This document shows positions 32,704 through 41,689 of a DNA stretch of 64,000 nucleotides, one piece after another. Each line of letters begins with the position of its first letter. Positions within the stretch are counted from its first letter, which is position 1. Made by a program: the position numbers and the translations under genes. The notes beneath the pieces were generated by a model, which had not been told where the DNA came from, did no database searches, and saw only the letters and a list, made by a program, of their open reading frames with translations. The stretch covers positions 434,001-498,000 of the forward strand of contig JALHQT010000001.1 of NCBI GenBank assembly GCA_022841825.1, in the 5' to 3' direction. The DNA comes from Anaerolineae bacterium. Lineage in GTDB: Bacteria > Chloroflexota > Anaerolineae > Aggregatilineales > Phototrophicaceae.

Positions 32704-35157
32704 TCAGGCGGTTTCTGTGGCTGGTTCGTGGAGTGGCTCAATCGATTGAACAGTGCCGCAAATCGTGCAAACGCCCGAATTGCGGTTTTGCTGTACAACC
32801 AAGCCGCCACACTTGATGCAGGGCTGTTGGAGCGGTTTTTTCCAACTGGTGAAATCGCAATTTGGAAAGCGGCTGCAACCATAGAAGACGCGCCCGCGTT
32901 TGGAGCGGCGAACGACGAGCTCGCCCGCGTGCGCTGTGCCGCAGGTCGGGCATGGGATGCCCATGCGCTCTAACCAGGGTTCTGTGTGCGTGCATTCCGG
33001 ATAGGTCGAACAGCCGATGAACTTACCCATGCGCCCATAGCGTACGACCAGCGCGTTTCCGCAGACAGGGCAATCTCTGCCGACTGATTCGACCTTCTTT
33101 ACGACCGGCATTTTTTCACGGGCATCGATGAGCATACGCTGGAACGGCGAATAGAAGTCACTGAGAACGGGTCGCCACTGGGCATGACCCTCAGCGATTT
33201 CGTCAAGCTGGTTTTCCATGCGCGCCGTGAACTGGTAATCCATGACTTCTGGGAAGTAGGCGACGAGCAGGTCGGTGACGGTCTTGCCGATCTCGGTGGG
33301 TTTCAGCCGCTTGTCCGTCTTGGTAACGTACTCTCGTTCCTGAATGACGCCCACCGTCGCGGCGTAGGTGCTTGGACGCCCGATGCCATACTCTTCCAGC
33401 GTGCGCACCAGGCTGGCTTCAGTGTAACGGGGTGGTGGCTGTGTGAAGTGCTGCTCTGGCAGCAGGTCCAGCAGATCAAGCTTTTCGCCGACGACTACAT
33501 CGGGTAGGTAGCGGGCATCATCTTCTTCCAGCGTCAGATCTTCATCGCGCGTATCTTCATAGAGGACGAGGAAGCCCGTGAATTTGATCGTGCTGCCTGA
33601 AACACGGAAGAGATAGCCAGGGCTGCCTGCATCGCTTGCGCGTATATCGACACGCAGCGTGTTATAGACCGCATTCGCCATTTGACTGGCAACGAAGCGC
33701 TGCCAGATGAGCGTGTACAGCTTCTGCTGGTTGGCGTTCAGCGTTCCCTTGACGCTTTCCGGGGTTCTGGTGATGTCTGTCGGGCGAATTGCCTCGTGTG
33801 CTTCCTGGGCGTTCTTGGCGCGTGTGCGGTACTGTGGCGCTTTGTCTGGAAGGTAGCTCTTTCCGTAGCGTTCCTCGATGAACTGGCGTGCTTCGCCCTG
33901 CGCTTGCGGTGAGACATGCGTGCTGTCCGTGCGCATGTAGGTGATCAAGCCGCCGGTCGAACTTGATCGACCAACTTCGACGCCTTCATACAATTGCTGC
34001 GCGGTTGCCATGGTGCGCTGCGCATTGAAGCCAAGCCGCCGCGATGCCTCCTGCTGGAGGGTGCTGGTAGTAAAGGGCGCGGACGGCTTGCGCTGGCGTT
34101 CTCCGCGCTTGACGTCTTCGACAAGATAGTCACTGCGCCGGACTATCGGGAGATGGGGCGTGACATCGCCTTCAGCCTTCAGTTCGGCATCCTGATCCCC
34201 GATCTTGACAAGGTGCGCCAGGAATGGTCGATGGTCTTCGGCTTTGTGGGCAGCATGCTTGCGGAGTTTGGCGTCGAGCGTCCAGTACTCCTGCGGCACG
34301 AACGACTCAATCTCGTGCTCACGATCCACAATAATTCGTACGGCTACGCTCTGTACACGCCCTGCGGATAAGCCATTGCGGACTTTTTCCCAGAGCAGCT
34401 CGCTGACGGGGTAGCCGACCAGACGATCCAGGATTCTGCGCGCCTGCTGCGCATTGACGAGGTTCATGTCAATCTCGCGTGGATGCTGGAAAGCATCGCG
34501 CACTGCCTGGGGGGTGATTTCGTTGAAGGTAACGCGATGTGTCTTATTTGCGTCAGTTTCCGTCGCCGCTATCAGATGCCACGCGATGGCTTCGCCTTCG
34601 CGGTCGGGGTCGGTCGCCAGGAAGACCTCATCGGCAGATTGCACCGCGCTTCTGAGTTCCTTGACAATGGCACGCTTGTCGTTGAGTACTCGATAGCGTG
34701 GCTCGAAGTTGTTCTCGACATCGACGGAAAGCTGTGAGGCAAGCAAATCGCGCACATGCCCAATACTCGCCTTGACGGTATAACCTTTGCCGAGGTAGCT
34801 GCTGACACTGCGCGCTTTGGCAGGCGATTCGACAATGACGAGTTTGCCAATGCGGCTTGCGCCTGTCATTGGCTTGCTCGCTGCGCTTTTCTTCGTCGTT
34901 TTTGACTTGCCCGATGCCGTTGCCTTTGTTTTGCCGGGGGACTTTTTGGCGTTTTGCGAACGCTTCTTTGTCGTGGGTTCAATGACTGGCTTGGGCAGAT
35001 TCGCATGGGCTTCAATGGCACCCATTCGGAACAGGTTTGTTCCACAGACAGGGCAGCTACCCTTTACGCCGGGCGTTCCCTTGCTCGTAAAGGTCGGCTG
35101 TGGATTGGTGATTTCACGTTTCGTCTTGCATTTTACGCAGTAGGCTTCAAATGCCAT
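32704..35157 (-). CDS. topA: DNA topoisomerase I with extra N-terminal zinc ribbon
   Basis: TopA relaxes negative supercoils by single-strand passage. In this 817-residue protein the Toprim domain starts near residue 105 (KLVIVESPAKARSV) with ATDPDREGEAIAWHL as the metal-binding region, and the catalytic Tyr407 is in ITYMRTDST. The C-terminus has three zinc ribbons (CPVC...CSTYPEC, CPTC...CSRFPNC and CIKC...CTIC). An additional domain precedes the enzyme: residues 1-50 carry CVKCKTK and CPVCGTNLFRMG, resembling DUF5679, then a Lys/Ser/Thr-rich linker to about 103. It is preceded by manC, nine bases upstream. Confidence 0.95.
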   Translation of the reverse strand: MAFEAYCVKCKTKREITNPQPTFTSKGTPGVKGSCPVCGTNLFRMGAIEAHANLPKPVIEPTTKKRSQNAKKSPGKTKATASGKSKTTKKSAASKPMTGASRIGKLVIVESPAKARSVSSYLGKGYTVKASIGHVRDLLASQLSVDVENNFEPRYRVLNDKRAIVKELRSAVQSADEVFLATDPDREGEAIAWHLIAATETDANKTHRVTFNEITPQAVRDAFQHPREIDMNLVNAQQARRILDRLVGYPVSELLWEKVRNGLSAGRVQSVAVRIIVDREHEIESFVPQEYWTLDAKLRKHAAHKAEDHRPFLAHLVKIGDQDAELKAEGDVTPHLPIVRRSDYLVEDVKRGERQRKPSAPFTTSTLQQEASRRLGFNAQRTMATAQQLYEGVEVGRSSSTGGLITYMRTDSTHVSPQAQGEARQFIEERYGKSYLPDKAPQYRTRAKNAQEAHEAIRPTDITRTPESVKGTLNANQQKLYTLIWQRFVASQMANAVYNTLRVDIRASDAGSPGYLFRVSGSTIKFTGFLVLYEDTRDEDLTLEEDDARYLPDVVVGEKLDLLDLLPEQHFTQPPPRYTEASLVRTLEEYGIGRPSTYAATVGVIQEREYVTKTDKRLKPTEIGKTVTDLLVAYFPEVMDYQFTARMENQLDEIAEGHAQWRPVLSDFYSPFQRMLIDAREKMPVVKKVESVGRDCPVCGNALVVRYGRMGKFIGCSTYPECTHTEPWLERMGIPCPTCGTAHAGELVVRRSKRGRVFYGCSRFPNCDFTSWKKPLQQPCIKCGGLVVQQNRNSGVCTICGTVQSIEPLHEPATETA

Positions 35158-35166
35158 GAGGTCTCT

Positions 35167-36249
35167 CTATAGATATTCGGATTTGTGTTGCTTTTTGAGT
35201 TGTTCCACGACTGTCTTTACGTCCTGGGAACGGTCTTTATGGCAGACCAGCACCGCATCGTCTGTCTGGACGATGATGAGGTCATCGACGCCGATGGTGA
35301 CGACCATCTTGTCGCTGAATACGAGTGTGTTGTGGGACGTGATGTCGATCCGGTGCGGAGCGCTGCCCTTTGTGATGTTGCCGTGTTCATCCTGATCGAG
35401 CACGTCAAAAAGGGCACTCCAACTGCCGACATCGCTCCAGCCGAAATCCACCGGAATGACCGCCATCTGCTCGGCTTTTTCCATAACCGCGTAGTCGATG
35501 GAGATCTTGTCGATCTTCTCCCAGTGTTCGGCAAGCACCTGAGGGTAGTCGGGCGTATCCACTGCCTTCTGGATTTGGCGAATGCTTGCCATCATAGCAG
35601 GCTGTTGACGCTCATACTCGCGGAATGCGGTGTCCGCCTTCCAGGCGAACATGCCCGAATTCCAACTGTATTCGCCAGACGCGATGAACTCTGCTGCGCG
35701 CGGCGCATCTGGTTTTTCTGAGAAGCCGAGCGATCTGTAACAATCCAGACCCTTGATCTGGGTGAGAAAGTCGCCACGGCGGATATATCCGAAACCCGTC
35801 GAAGGGTGATCTGGCTTAATGCCAAGCGTAACGATGGCTCCGGTCTGTGCCAGTTCGTAGGCGCTGGCAAGCGCATTACGAAAACCGGGCTTATCGGCAA
35901 TGTGATGATCTGCCGTCAGGATGACGATAGTCGCCTCAGGATCGCGTTTGGCGATGACGGCGACTCCAAGCGCCGCTGCTGGCGCACTGTCTCGCGCAGA
36001 CGGTTCAAGGACAAAGTTCCCCTCCGGGATTTCTGGCGCATCCGCACGCAGCGACTCGGCGTAGCGCGCGCCCGCAACCACATAAATGTGGTCTGGGGGG
36101 AAGAGGGGAGCGAGTCGTGTAACGCTGACGCGAAACATCGAGTCGTCCTCGACCAACGGCAAGAACTGCTTTGGCATGTTTCCTCGGCTGAGGGGCCATA
36201 AACGTGTTCCACCACCACCAGCCATGATCAGTGCGTAGTAGTGTTCCAT
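35167..36249 (-). CDS. manC: Mannose-1-phosphate guanylyltransferase
   Basis: ManC makes GDP-mannose from GTP and mannose 1-phosphate. The N-terminal GGGGTRLWPLSRGNMPKQFLPL (residues 12-33) is the nucleotidyltransferase signature, and LTADHHI and GFGYIRRGD follow; the substrate region includes YSWNSGMFAWK. At 360 residues it lacks the phosphomannose isomerase cupin domain of bifunctional enzymes. GDP-mannose would feed the glycosyltransferases elsewhere in the window and perhaps the dehydratase whose end lies at 63.9 kb. It sits between dprA and topA on the same strand. Confidence 0.94.
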   Translation of the reverse strand: MEHYYALIMAGGGGTRLWPLSRGNMPKQFLPLVEDDSMFRVSVTRLAPLFPPDHIYVVAGARYAESLRADAPEIPEGNFVLEPSARDSAPAAALGVAVIAKRDPEATIVILTADHHIADKPGFRNALASAYELAQTGAIVTLGIKPDHPSTGFGYIRRGDFLTQIKGLDCYRSLGFSEKPDAPRAAEFIASGEYSWNSGMFAWKADTAFREYERQQPAMMASIRQIQKAVDTPDYPQVLAEHWEKIDKISIDYAVMEKAEQMAVIPVDFGWSDVGSWSALFDVLDQDEHGNITKGSAPHRIDITSHNTLVFSDKMVVTIGVDDLIIVQTDDAVLVCHKDRSQDVKTVVEQLKKQHKSEYL

Positions 36250-36280
36250 CGATTCCTCAAACTATGAACGGATAAGAACT

Positions 36281-37408
36281 TCACCTGCTCAGGCAGTATT
36301 GCATGTGACCGATATTTTGCGCAAGCCCTTTTAGCTCAAGCATCGTCAACGCGCTGCTGACGGTTGCAATGGGAAACCCGCTCAACTGCACCAACTCATC
36401 GATGTGCGTTGGTGACTTGCTCAAGAGCCGCATGAGGGAAATTTCGACATCAGTCACCTCGTCGTCAGCCACCGGTTCGGCTGATAAGTCCGTGCTGACG
36501 GGGATTGTGGGCATGGGCATCATGACAGGTTCGGGCAGGATGTCGGCGAACTTGAGCGCGTTCAGCACATCGCTTCCGCGCATGACCAGCGTTGCGCCAT
36601 CCTGAATCAGACGATGCGTGCCGGTGCTTGCGCTGCTGAAGATGCTGCCTGGGACTGCAAAGACATCGCGTCCCTGTTCCGCAGCCAAGCCGGCAGTGAT
36701 TATGGCACCGCTCTGGTCGGGGGCTTCGATGACCAGGACACCGCGCGACATACCGCTGATGACCCGGTTGCGGCGCGGGAAGTTGCGACCTTCCGGCGGC
36801 GCGCCGAGCGGGAACTCGCTGACAATCGCGCCGCGCTGGAGGATGTGTGATGCCAGTTCGGTGTGTTCTGGCGGGTAGATGCGGTCAATACCGCAGCCCA
36901 GAACCGCGATGGTGCGCCCGCCTTCAAGCGCACCCTGGTGAGCGGCTGCGTCAATGCCCTGGGCAAGCCCGCTGATAATGGTGACGCCATGTGATGCCAG
37001 TTGCTTACAAAGCTGGTGAGCTGCGCTGCGCCCGTAGTGGGTCGCCTTGCGAGTGCCGACCGCCGCAATTGCATTCGCGTCCGTAGGAAGTAACGACCCT
37101 TTGACATAGAGCACGGGGGGCGCGTCCGCGAGGGGTTTGAGATGAGGAGGATAGTCGTCATCATCCAGCGTGATAAGACGGGCACCCAGACGATGGATGC
37201 GATCCATCTCACGCGCAAGATCAAGCTGCGAGCGAGCACGTAGGAGATTCTCCAGCGCTTTGCCGCCAAGCCCCGCGTTTCTTATGGCATGTTCTGACGC
37301 TGTCCAAGCCGCGCGAAGTTCATGGAAAACGGACTTGAGGAGGGCGATTCGGCGGGGTCCAATCTCCGGAACGAGACTGAAACCAAGCCAAAAGAAGCTT
37401 TCTTCCAT
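36281..37408 (-). CDS. dprA: DNA processing protein DprA
   Basis: DprA binds incoming single-stranded DNA and loads RecA during natural transformation. The 375-residue protein has an N-terminal helix-hairpin-helix-like part (FSLVPEIGPRR), the Rossmann core with ISGLAQGIDAAAHQGAL, VLGCGIDRIYPPEH and PRRNRVISGMSRGVLVIEA, and a C-terminal winged-helix-like segment (ISLMRLLSKSPTHIDEL). ATG 37408 is chosen over 37471 because a GAGGG ribosome-binding site lies just before it. It is a late member of the ffh-rpsP operon; competence itself is not shown by this gene alone. Confidence 0.93.
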   Translation of the reverse strand: MEESFFWLGFSLVPEIGPRRIALLKSVFHELRAAWTASEHAIRNAGLGGKALENLLRARSQLDLAREMDRIHRLGARLITLDDDDYPPHLKPLADAPPVLYVKGSLLPTDANAIAAVGTRKATHYGRSAAHQLCKQLASHGVTIISGLAQGIDAAAHQGALEGGRTIAVLGCGIDRIYPPEHTELASHILQRGAIVSEFPLGAPPEGRNFPRRNRVISGMSRGVLVIEAPDQSGAIITAGLAAEQGRDVFAVPGSIFSSASTGTHRLIQDGATLVMRGSDVLNALKFADILPEPVMMPMPTIPVSTDLSAEPVADDEVTDVEISLMRLLSKSPTHIDELVQLSGFPIATVSSALTMLELKGLAQNIGHMQYCLSR

Positions 37409-37418
37409 GTCGCCCTCG

Positions 37419-37970
37419 CTATTTGGGATTGGGCAGAAGTCCGTCCATGATATGCACGGTGATTGTGCCACCGCTAATGTCTGTTTTCAGGATGATGCTG
37501 GGGATTGCAGGTAAGAGCACTTCACCGTAGCGTTCAGAATCGATGATATAGACATCGTTCGCACCCGTTTCCATCACCTCACGGACGGTGCCGAGTTCTT
37601 CGCCTTCGTCCGTGACGACCCGCACGCCGATCACCTGGTAGAGGTAGAACTCTCCCTCGTCAAGCGGCACGGCATCGTCCATCTCGACCAGGACCATCAA
37701 TTCACGCATCAGGTCGGCAGAATCGCGATCGTCTATGCCTTCTAATTTGAGCAGAGCATAGTTCTGATGCAATCGCATGGAGTCCAGGCGAAGGGTGCGC
37801 GCATTCTTGCCGTCTGCGTCTTCCGCGAGGATGATGGTTTGCTTTTCAGCGATGCGTTCCGGGTACTCGGTGAAGATGCGCATGCGGAGTTCGCCGCGTA
37901 CACCATGCGGGCGCAGGATTTCGCCCAGAATGAGATAGCGGGGCGATTCGGTAGGATTAGTTTGCGCCAT
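37419..37970 (-). CDS. rimM: Ribosome maturation factor RimM
   Basis: RimM assists maturation of the 30S head by binding ribosomal protein S19. The 183-residue protein has the N-terminal beta-barrel with LGEILRPHGVRGELRM and the PRC-barrel C-terminal domain beginning near FYLYQVIGVRVV and ending in PAIPSIILKTDI. Length and domain order are normal. It is in its usual place downstream of rpsP and a KH protein, with five bases between it and khpA. Confidence 0.95.
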   Translation of the reverse strand: MAQTNPTESPRYLILGEILRPHGVRGELRMRIFTEYPERIAEKQTIILAEDADGKNARTLRLDSMRLHQNYALLKLEGIDDRDSADLMRELMVLVEMDDAVPLDEGEFYLYQVIGVRVVTDEGEELGTVREVMETGANDVYIIDSERYGEVLLPAIPSIILKTDISGGTITVHIMDGLLPNPK

Positions 37971-37975
37971 GTGAA

Positions 37976-38206
37976 TCAGATAATCTTGAGAAGGACGCGC
38001 TTGCCCTTGAGGTTCGCTTCTTCGACGCGGAGCAGCGAGCGGATGGCATTTGCCACCCGCCCGCTCTTGCCGATGATGCGCCCTGCGTCTTCCTGTGCCA
38101 CCCGCAGCTCGATGACCACGGTGCCGCCCTGGTCGCGGCGGCGAACCTTGACCGCGGTTGGGTCATCGACCAGGCTCTTGGCGATATATTCGACGAGGGC
38201 TTCCAT
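37976..38206 (-). CDS. khpA: KH-domain RNA-binding protein KhpA
   Basis: The 76-residue protein is one KH domain. The GKSGRVANAIRSL segment (about residues 53-65) contains the family's GxxG-type loop, followed by the closing beta strand ANLKGKRVLLKII. KhpA, usually with a Jag-type partner, binds RNA and affects cell envelope growth in Firmicutes. The position between rpsP and rimM is the standard one. No Jag-like gene is in the window. Confidence 0.93.
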   Translation of the reverse strand: MEALVEYIAKSLVDDPTAVKVRRRDQGGTVVIELRVAQEDAGRIIGKSGRVANAIRSLLRVEEANLKGKRVLLKII

Positions 38207-38212
38207 TGGACT

Positions 38213-38617
38213 TTAACCTTCACTCTTCTCTTTGGCAGCGGCAGCTTTCCACTTGGACTTGCCAGCTTCGGGCGCGGGATAGCGTGTCTTGGGGCTGACA
38301 GGGTTGGCGGCTGCGCGCGCAACGGCTTCGGCGACGAGCGTCTCGATGGGTTCGCCGCTGCGCAGGCGTGCGAGGCGGTCGAGCGTACCCGTGCGCTTGA
38401 GGATGCGCTCAACGGCGGGGCTGGGCTGTGCACCGACATTGAGCCAGTGGAGCGCGCGTTCTTCCTTGACGATGTCCGTCGCGGGTTCAGTACGCGGGTT
38501 ATGTTGACCAATAATCTCGATGAAGCGTCCATCGCGTGGGCTGCGCTGGTCGGTGATGACGATACGATAGCTGGGCTGACCCTTCAGACCCATACGGCGG
38601 AGACGAATACGAACCAT
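38213..38617 (-). CDS. rpsP: 30S ribosomal protein S16
   Basis: S16 binds 16S rRNA and stabilises the 30S body. The N-terminal VRIRLRRMGLKGQPSYRIV is the family signature, followed by DGRFIEIIGQHNPR. The core ends near residue 85; a further 45-residue Ala/Lys/Pro-rich basic tail makes it 134 residues, longer than the usual 80-90. Such tails are common in this phylum-level group. It lies between ffh and khpA, in the conserved SRP-S16 arrangement. Confidence 0.96.
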   Translation of the reverse strand: MVRIRLRRMGLKGQPSYRIVITDQRSPRDGRFIEIIGQHNPRTEPATDIVKEERALHWLNVGAQPSPAVERILKRTGTLDRLARLRSGEPIETLVAEAVARAAANPVSPKTRYPAPEAGKSKWKAAAAKEKSEG

Positions 38618-38723
38618 GTTTCTTTAACTCCCTTTCAGAGTTGGCGCTGCCTACAATTTCGCCCGATGCGAAACTGGCAGCCACTGGCACAAATGTGACT
38701 CAGTAGCGGTAGGGGGAGATACC

Positions 38724-40061
38724 CTAGCGCATAAAGCCCGGCGGTAAACCTGGCATGCCTTTCAGCTTGCCTTTGCGCGCCTGAGCCATGAGTGTCTGCA
38801 TATCCTGAAACTGCTTGATGACCTGATTGACATCACTCACCTGGACACCACTGCCGGATGCAATGCGGCGGCGGCGACTGGCGTTCAAGACCTTTGGATT
38901 GCTGCGTTCATCTTTCGTCATCGAATTGATGATCGCTTCGACACGCTTGATCCGCTTATCGACATCCTGCTGGTCGATTTGGTCGGCGAAGCGGCTCATG
39001 CCTGGAATCATGCCCATCAACTGCGTGAGCGACCCCATCCGCTTGATCTTCTGAAGCTGGTCGAGGAAGTCCTGGAGGGTAAACTGATTCTCCATGAGCT
39101 TCTTTTGCAGCTTGAGCGCTTCTTTTTCATCGAACTGCGCCTGCGCCTTCTCGATCAGCGATAGGACATCACCCATGCCGAGGATGCGCGAGGCAAGACG
39201 ATCCGGGTGGAAAGGCTCGAAACCATCGAGTTTTTCGCCTGTACCGAGGAACTTGATCGGTACGCCCGTCACGGCGCGCATTGAAAGTGCAGCACCTCCA
39301 CGCGCATCGCCATCAATTTTCGTCAGGATCAATCCCGTGATGCCAATACGCTTGTTGAAGCCGTCGGCAATGTTGACCGCTTCCTGACCTGTCATGGCAT
39401 CGGCGACGAGCAGAATTTCGGCAGGGGTTGCCAGCTTCTTAATCTGCTCAAGTTCTGTCATCAGGGTTTCATCGATTTGCAGGCGTCCTGCAGTATCGAC
39501 GATGGCGACGGCGGCATTTGCCTCACGCGCTGCCTTTAGCCCTCGTTGAACAATGTCTGGCGGCGCGGCGCGGACACCTTCTTCGTAATAGGGCACGCTG
39601 ATCTGCTTCGCCAGCGTGACCAACTGGTCAACGGCTGCCGGGCGGTAGGTGTCGGCGGCGATGAGGAAGGGCTGTCGCCCGTCACGCCGGAGTTGCAGCG
39701 CCAGTTTTGCACCGGTCGTCGTCTTGCCCGACCCCTGCAACCCTACCAGCATGATGACATGCGGCTTGAAGCTGCCTGAGAAGTTGAGTCGCCCCGGTTC
39801 GCCCAGGGTTTCAAGCAGCTCGTCGTGGACGATCTTGACGACCTGTTGGCTGGGTTTCAGGCTCTTGGCAACTTCTGCGCCGATGGCACGTTCTTTGACG
39901 CGCTTGACGAAATCCTTCACAATCGGCAGCGAGACATCCGCTTCGAGGAGCGCCATGCGGACTTCGCGCATTGCCTCATCGACATCGCGCTCGGTAAGCT
40001 TGCCGACGCGCCCAAGGCGGTCAAATGTCGTTTGCAGTCGATTGGTCAGTTGTTCAAACAT
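38724..40061 (-). CDS. ffh: Signal recognition particle protein Ffh
   Basis: Ffh with 4.5S RNA targets nascent membrane and secreted proteins. The N domain is at about residues 1-90, the GTPase G domain starts with VGLQGSGKTTTGAKLA (G1, about 106-121), then DTAGRLQIDE and TKIDGDARGGAALS. The methionine-rich M domain with GMGDVLSLIEKAQ and RRRRIASGSG ends in a Met/Gly tail. The 445-residue length is normal. A well-formed promoter sits directly upstream, so this is the first gene of the ffh-rpsP-khpA-rimM-dprA-manC-topA series. Confidence 0.97.
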   Translation of the reverse strand: MFEQLTNRLQTTFDRLGRVGKLTERDVDEAMREVRMALLEADVSLPIVKDFVKRVKERAIGAEVAKSLKPSQQVVKIVHDELLETLGEPGRLNFSGSFKPHVIMLVGLQGSGKTTTGAKLALQLRRDGRQPFLIAADTYRPAAVDQLVTLAKQISVPYYEEGVRAAPPDIVQRGLKAAREANAAVAIVDTAGRLQIDETLMTELEQIKKLATPAEILLVADAMTGQEAVNIADGFNKRIGITGLILTKIDGDARGGAALSMRAVTGVPIKFLGTGEKLDGFEPFHPDRLASRILGMGDVLSLIEKAQAQFDEKEALKLQKKLMENQFTLQDFLDQLQKIKRMGSLTQLMGMIPGMSRFADQIDQQDVDKRIKRVEAIINSMTKDERSNPKVLNASRRRRIASGSGVQVSDVNQVIKQFQDMQTLMAQARKGKLKGMPGLPPGFMR

Positions 40062-40096
40062 GCGTCATCTGCAATTCCATGAACGTGTGAGGCTGC

Positions 40097-40125
40097 ATTG
40101 TAGTAGAGGGGCAAACGCTGGTCAA
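40097..40125 (-). promoter_or_regulatory. Predicted sigma-70-type promoter for ffh operon
   Basis: Reading the minus strand, TTGACC (40125-40120) and TACAAT (40102-40097) are separated by exactly 17 bases. The expected transcription start is about 30 bases before the ffh ATG at 40061. This is the best-formed promoter in the window. Confidence 0.7.
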
Positions 40126-40129
40126 TGGT

Positions 40130-40151
40130 TGGGACGCAGGGCAGCGTCCCA
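40130..40151 (-). terminator. Terminator-like hairpin after the flavin reductase gene
   Basis: An eight-base stem, TGGGACGC (40130-40137) with GCGTCCCA (40144-40151), and a six-base loop lies directly after the flavin reductase stop and before the ffh promoter. It lacks a T tract on the minus strand, so it may be only a partial terminator. Confidence 0.5.
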
Positions 40152-40157
40152 TGCATA

Positions 40158-40673
40158 TCAAGGGGTTGCGGTCTCACGCTGCATGGTGCGGTAGGCACGG
40201 TCGAAATAGAGGAGTGGGGCGGTCGTCAGGGAGTCTTGTCCGGTCGCCAGGACTTCTCCGATGTAGATCCAGTGGGTGTTGCCATCATGCTTCACTGCGA
40301 CTTTGCAATCGACCCAGGCGATGGCACCGCTGATGATCGGTGAACCTGTGGCTGCGACGTGAGTCGAGACCCCGGTGAAGCGATCTTCGTTTTCTGCGAA
40401 CTGAACGCGCCCTGCAAACCGATCTGAGAGCATTTGCTGTTCGGAACTCAGGAATGAGACGGCGAAGACACCCGACTCGTCGAGGATTGGGATACTGTGT
40501 GAGTCTTTATGCAGGCAAATCAGCACCATGGGGGGCTGCAGCGACAGAGAATTGAAGGCACTTACGGTCAAACCGCTGCGCAGTTCACCGTGTGCTGTTG
40601 TGACGATTGAGACGCCGCTTGCCCACAAGCGCATCGTCTCGCGGAGCGCCTGGGGATCGACAGGAGTAGACAT
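40158..40673 (-). CDS. Flavin reductase-like domain protein
   Basis: The 171-residue protein matches the flavin reductase family with a split-barrel FMN-binding fold: LRETMRLWASGVSIVTTA at the start, LTVSAFNSLSLQPPMVLICL in the flavin-binding core, then FAVSFLSSEQQ and WVDCKVAV. Members supply reduced flavin to monooxygenases or reduce flavins with NAD(P)H. No partner oxygenase is adjacent, so its cellular job is open. It has 65 bases upstream and may have its own promoter. Confidence 0.88.
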   Translation of the reverse strand: MSTPVDPQALRETMRLWASGVSIVTTAHGELRSGLTVSAFNSLSLQPPMVLICLHKDSHSIPILDESGVFAVSFLSSEQQMLSDRFAGRVQFAENEDRFTGVSTHVAATGSPIISGAIAWVDCKVAVKHDGNTHWIYIGEVLATGQDSLTTAPLLYFDRAYRTMQRETATP

Positions 40674-40738
40674 TCAAGCCTCGATTCAGTAGGACACATG
40701 CGTAAACTAATGATCAGTGTACGTCGTTAAGCTTAATC

Positions 40739-41689
40739 TTACGTTATTGCTGCCGGTGCATCGCGGTCTGTGGTCGTATCGAACAGGTAGCGCGCCATTT
40801 GCGGCACCAGGTCTGCCAATGAATGCAGGCTTGAGGCGAACGCCTCTTTTCCTTCACCAATGATTACCGTTGGGACCGTATTCTCCGTGTGCTTGGTATG
40901 CCGCAGATCTTCCATGTTGCCGTGATCGCTGGTGATGATCATCAGTCCGTCTTCGTCCTGCCATGATGCGAGGGCACCCGCCATGACGCCGTCGAAGATC
41001 TCCAGCATATGAGCGCCATCCGCGACGGTTCCGCGATGCCCGATGGTGTCTGTGACCCAGTGTGAGAAGAAAGAAAAGGCGTAGCGACGACCGAGATGTG
41101 CCATTTTGACCCCGGCTTCGATGGGAGTGTAGATGGGGTTATCGATATAGCCGAGTTCCTTACGCCAGCCGTCGCCTGTCCAATCGACGGTCAAGGCATC
41201 GCCACTGTAAATCTCTTTCTCAGTGAATAACGGAAGTCCGGCACTATGCGCGGCTTCCTGGTAGCTGGAACGAAGTCGCTTGCCGCGATTGACAGTGTCA
41301 TGCCAGCGCGGCGGATATCCTTCGAGGAGGGCGGCGGGGAGATCATGCGCGACGACCTGTTTGAAGAAGTTGTCCTGATGAAGGATCGTGCGGATTGCCT
41401 CATTGGGACGCGGTCCGTAATGCTCACCGATGAGGTGGGGTACGTTGCGACCTGTGAGAATGGTCGCCTGCCCGGTGGCGCTCTGCGGCTTGCCGGGGAC
41501 GCCCATCTGGGCGTCGGTCGGCACGAATACGGCTCGCTCGCTGTGCTGTATGCCTGTTCTGGCAAGCCAGCGATGCCCGTTCGCGAGCTTGATCAGCGTA
41601 GGGGTGTCGGCGACGGCGAACGGATTGGTCTCTGGATCGTCGTCGCCTAAGCCGATACCATCGAGAAAAATAAGCAGTATGTGTTTCAT
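40739..41689 (-). CDS. Alkaline phosphatase superfamily metalloenzyme
   Basis: The 316-residue protein starts KHILLIFLDGIGLGDDDPE, where the Asp-Gly pair is the metal-ligand start of the phosphatase/phosphoglycerate mutase superfamily. MGVPGKPQSATGQ carries the likely catalytic Ser or Thr, and ITSDHGNMED the C-terminal metal ligands. It resembles a cut-down phosphoglycerate mutase-like or phosphopentomutase-like protein, without the insert domain of full iPGM. The exact substrate is unclear. ATG 41689 overlaps the preceding stop as ATGA, so the longer frame to 42193 is a shadow. Confidence 0.82.
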   Translation of the reverse strand: MKHILLIFLDGIGLGDDDPETNPFAVADTPTLIKLANGHRWLARTGIQHSERAVFVPTDAQMGVPGKPQSATGQATILTGRNVPHLIGEHYGPRPNEAIRTILHQDNFFKQVVAHDLPAALLEGYPPRWHDTVNRGKRLRSSYQEAAHSAGLPLFTEKEIYSGDALTVDWTGDGWRKELGYIDNPIYTPIEAGVKMAHLGRRYAFSFFSHWVTDTIGHRGTVADGAHMLEIFDGVMAGALASWQDEDGLMIITSDHGNMEDLRHTKHTENTVPTVIIGEGKEAFASSLHSLADLVPQMARYLFDTTTDRDAPAAIT

